Shown: piece after piece, positions 61,843 to 64,000 of the stretch | Position numbering within the stretch: the stretch's first letter is position 1 | Layout: each line of letters begins with the position of its first letter | DNA from: an uncultured Clostridia bacterium | GTDB taxonomy: Bacteria > Bacillota > Clostridia > Christensenellales > Borkfalkiaceae | Assembly (NCBI GenBank): GCA_944372575.1 | Contig: CALVZS010000001.1 | Span: 62,001 to 126,000, forward strand | Length of the DNA stretch: 64,000 nucleotides | Direction of reading: 5' to 3' | Translations under genes and position numbers: made by a program | The notes under the pieces: model-generated | The model's input: the letters and a program-made list of their open reading frames with translations, nothing else | Database searches by the model: none | Told to the model about the DNA's origin: nothing

Positions 61843-62847
61843 ATGAATGTGTGGAAACTCACCGCCCCCGAAAAACTCGAACAGACGGAGACGGAAAACC
61901 CCGCCCGCGAGGAGGGTAAAGTGCGCGTGCGCGTCACAAAGGTCTTTCTCAACGGAACGGATGCCGCCATCTACCGCGGCGCGATCGAGACACCCCGCCC
62001 CATCATCCCGGGACGGTATGCCGTCGGCATGGTCGCGGAAGACAGCGTAAGCTATCTGCCCAGGGGAACGCGCGTGCTGCTGCACGCCGTGGTGGACGCG
62101 CCGGATACGGGGATCCGGGCAAAGGACTTTTCCGACGATGAATTCCGCCTGTGCGGACGCACGGCGGACGGGTATCTGCGCGACCTTGTCAACCTTCCGC
62201 CCGAATGCATGACCCCCCTGCCCGACTCGGTGAGCGACGAAAAGGCGCTTCTTCTGCATCACGTCTCCCTCGCCAAGGCTGCGGCGGACAAACTCGGCGT
62301 CAAGAAGGGGCAGCACGTCGCCGTGGTCGGCGCCAACCTCCTGGGGCTGCTGCTGTGCCAGCTGCTCATCTATCAGCAGGCGGCGCCCATTCTCATCGAC
62401 GCCGAACCGGAACGGCTGGAATTTGCCAGGAGCTGCGGCATCTATTACACGATGCCTGCGGACGAGGAACTGCTCTCCGGTATCGCAAATGTAACGGGCG
62501 GCAGACTGGTGAGCGGCGCCGTGTACATGGCGTCCTCCCGCCGCAACGATGCGGAAATCCCCTTCAGGGTCTGTGCGCCGGGCGCCAACGTCGTGCTGTG
62601 CGGCTTCGGCGAAAACCTGCAGGTGGACTTTGCGATCCCCTTCCGCAAGCAGCTCTCCGTCTACTGCGTAACGCACCGTTCGGACAACCTGGAGGCGGCG
62701 ATCAACCTCATTGTGAGCGGCGCCGTGGACTTTTCCGCCCTCGATTTCCGCCTTGAAAAGCCGGATGACATCCCCGGCCTGCTCGCAAATTACTGCACGG
62801 GATCGGCAGAGAGCATGAAAAATATCCGTATCGTCACCCTCATATGA
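61843..62847 (+). CDS. medium-chain dehydrogenase/reductase-like protein lacking zinc ligands
   Basis: 334 aa. The layout is that of threonine-dehydrogenase-like MDRs: a GroES-like N-domain (VRVRVTKVFLNGTDAAIYRGAIE) and a Rossmann part (GQHVAVVGANLLGLLLCQLL). The catalytic zinc Cys of the usual CGTD/CGSD is Asn (LNGTD), and the GHE motif is replaced by PGRYAVG, so zinc catalysis is unlikely. The four-cysteine structural lobe is absent. Possibly a zinc-independent reductase or a non-catalytic relative. ATG at 61843 follows AGAGGT. Confidence 0.8.
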   Translation: MNVWKLTAPEKLEQTETENPAREEGKVRVRVTKVFLNGTDAAIYRGAIETPRPIIPGRYAVGMVAEDSVSYLPRGTRVLLHAVVDAPDTGIRAKDFSDDEFRLCGRTADGYLRDLVNLPPECMTPLPDSVSDEKALLLHHVSLAKAAADKLGVKKGQHVAVVGANLLGLLLCQLLIYQQAAPILIDAEPERLEFARSCGIYYTMPADEELLSGIANVTGGRLVSGAVYMASSRRNDAEIPFRVCAPGANVVLCGFGENLQVDFAIPFRKQLSVYCVTHRSDNLEAAINLIVSGAVDFSALDFRLEKPDDIPGLLANYCTGSAESMKNIRIVTLI

Positions 62848-62920
62848 GCCGGGAAAGACACAAAATGCGGACTGCGTCCCGGCGAAAATGCGGCACCGAC
62901 GGCGAAGAGGACGGGAAGAG

Positions 62921-63727
62921 ATGGTAAAATTCATAGCGACCGATCTGGACGGGACGCTTCTGGACGGAGAGCGCAGGCTCCCCGAAGAGATCTTCCCCCT
63001 CATCAAAAAACTCACTTCCCTCGGCGTCCTGTTCGCCCCCGCGAGCGGAAGACAGTACGCCAATATCCGGAAGCTCTTCGCCCCCGTGGCGGACGACGTG
63101 CTGTTCATCTGCGAAAACGGCGCCCTCGTCAAATACCGCGGCAAAACGCTGCATCTCTCCCCCATCCCCGACCGGGACGTGCGCGATGCGCTGCATGAGA
63201 TCCGCGCGCTCCCGCACCTCTATCCCATGCTGTGCGGTTCCGATTTTGCCTACATCGAAAACAGCGAGATGCCCTTTTTCCAATACGCCATGCTCTCCTA
63301 CACAAACTGCAGGAAGGTGGAAAATCTTGACGACGTCATCGGAAAAGAGGATATCTGCAAGATCGCCGTCTATGACGAGATCGCTGCAGCGGAAAACTGC
63401 ATCAAGGTGCTTCCGCAGCGCCTGCCCCACCTGCGCACCATCCTCTCCGGCTTTGACTGGTGCGACGTCTCCGCACCCGAGTCCAACAAGGGCGAGGCGA
63501 TCCGCTTTATCCGCCGGGCGTTCCGCCTGGAAAAGGAGGAGTGCGTCGCCTTCGGAGATCATATGAACGACTTTGAAATGCTGCGCGAATGCGGACGGGC
63601 ATATGTCCCGGAAAATGCCTATCCGCCCCTGAAAAAACTGATCGGGCGCGTCATCCCTGCCAATACGGAGGGCGGCGTCCTCAGAAAACTGGAAGAGATC
63701 ATCCGGGAACTGGAGGAGACATCATGA
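62921..63727 (+). CDS. HAD-superfamily phosphatase, Cof type
   Basis: 268 aa. Motif I IATDLDGTLLDGE at residues 5-17, motif II near FAPASGRQYANIRKL, and motif IV GDHMNDFEMLRECGRAY. The cap domain is of the C2B type (residues about 85-190). Acts on phosphorylated sugars or cofactors; the specific substrate cannot be told. ATG at 62921 follows GGGAAGAG. It lies 73 nt after the MDR gene, and its stop overlaps the next start as ATGA. Confidence 0.92.
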   Translation: MVKFIATDLDGTLLDGERRLPEEIFPLIKKLTSLGVLFAPASGRQYANIRKLFAPVADDVLFICENGALVKYRGKTLHLSPIPDRDVRDALHEIRALPHLYPMLCGSDFAYIENSEMPFFQYAMLSYTNCRKVENLDDVIGKEDICKIAVYDEIAAAENCIKVLPQRLPHLRTILSGFDWCDVSAPESNKGEAIRFIRRAFRLEKEECVAFGDHMNDFEMLRECGRAYVPENAYPPLKKLIGRVIPANTEGGVLRKLEEIIRELEETS

Positions 63728-64000
63728 AATACGTCATTGCTTCGGATATTCACGGTTCCGCATATTACTGCCGGCTCCTGAAGGAGCGCTTTACAAAAGA
63801 GAAGGCGCAGAAACTGCTGCTCCTGGGCGATCTGCTCTACCATGGCGCACGCAATGCCCTGCCAAAAGAGTATTCCACCCTGGAGACCGCCGCCATCCTC
63901 AACTCCATGAAGGAGGACATCCTGTGCGTGCGCGGCAACTGCGACTCCGACGTCGATGCGATGGTGCTTGAATTTCCCATTACCGCGGCATATGCCATTC
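63724..64000 (+). CDS. YfcE/MJ0936-family metallophosphoesterase (partial, C-terminus beyond window)
   Basis: 92 codons visible. YVIASDIHGS carries the first metal ligands, LLLLGDLLYHG the bridging Asp, and ILCVRGNCDSDVD the GNCD ligand block of calcineurin-like phosphodiesterases of the YfcE group (usually about 180 aa). The start ATG at 63724 overlaps the HAD stop by 4 nt, so translation is coupled. Confidence 0.88.
   Translation, partial: MKYVIASDIHGSAYYCRLLKERFTKEKAQKLLLLGDLLYHGARNALPKEYSTLETAAILNSMKEDILCVRGNCDSDVDAMVLEFPITAAYAI

Overview
The window reads as chromosome of a GC-rich, anaerobic Gram-positive bacterium of the class Clostridia. The grounds are the gene order pyrH-frr-uppS-cdsA-dxr-rseP, AGGAGG-type ribosome binding sites, sigma-A promoters with 17-nt spacers, a TPP-riboswitch thiT, a flavodiiron protein beside rubredoxin, ferredoxin-tailed aldo/keto reductases and a DUF5685 gene. 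An uncultured Christensenellales-like gut lineage is a reasonable guess but is not proved by the sequence. Most genes lie on the minus strand. No rRNA, tRNA, CRISPR array or complete insertion sequence was seen.

Layout. 1-2,282: a partial nitroreductase, a YfbR-like nucleotidase and, divergently, a riboswitch-controlled thiT with an unusual membrane extension. 2,281-12,850: housekeeping blocks on the minus strand (rpsB-tsf; pyrH-frr-uppS-cdsA-dxr-rseP; lon-engB). 13,024-16,332: rubredoxin and flavodiiron protein (oxygen/NO detoxification), then a TetR/SDR pair with facing promoters. 16,384-21,231: a MIF-like protein, DUF1893, two ferredoxin-tailed aldo/keto reductases around a membrane protein, and an acetyltransferase with a cyclophilin-like lipoprotein. 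21,372-22,333: a flavodoxin and an SDR merged by deletion. 22,519-28,459: xpt plus a BMP-type nucleoside ABC transporter (purine salvage and uptake).

28,582-41,835 is the most unusual region: eight tightly packed minus-strand genes behind one promoter and ahead of one terminator. They encode two membrane-anchored McrB-like AAA+ ATPases, a coiled-coil partner, a 1,090-aa protein with a degenerate GH3 fold, two membrane helices and a dead AAA+ domain, two small membrane proteins, and two surface proteins (a transglutaminase and a repeat protein) sharing the same MBG/YDG-type repeats. I read it as one envelope machine that couples cytoplasmic ATPases to surface proteins. I know of no described system with this composition.

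41,870-43,130 is an AT-rich scar with a nonsense-interrupted lipoprotein and a frameshifted gene remnant. 43,245-47,418 holds an Lgt-type transferase, a CPBP protease and a NahK-like kinase with a Gfo/Idh oxidoreductase. 47,743-49,740 is an AT-rich insert carrying a DUF4143 ATPase, flanked by two copies of the 3' end of rlmD, as expected of an element integrated at that site. 49,678-61,587 holds rlmD, a trpS-DUF5685-(Cys-rich/J-like) operon, thrC, a P-loop protein, an aminotransferase, prfA, a DUF1385-PrmC fusion and rpmE. The right edge has a zinc-less MDR, a Cof-type phosphatase and a partial metallophosphoesterase on the plus strand.
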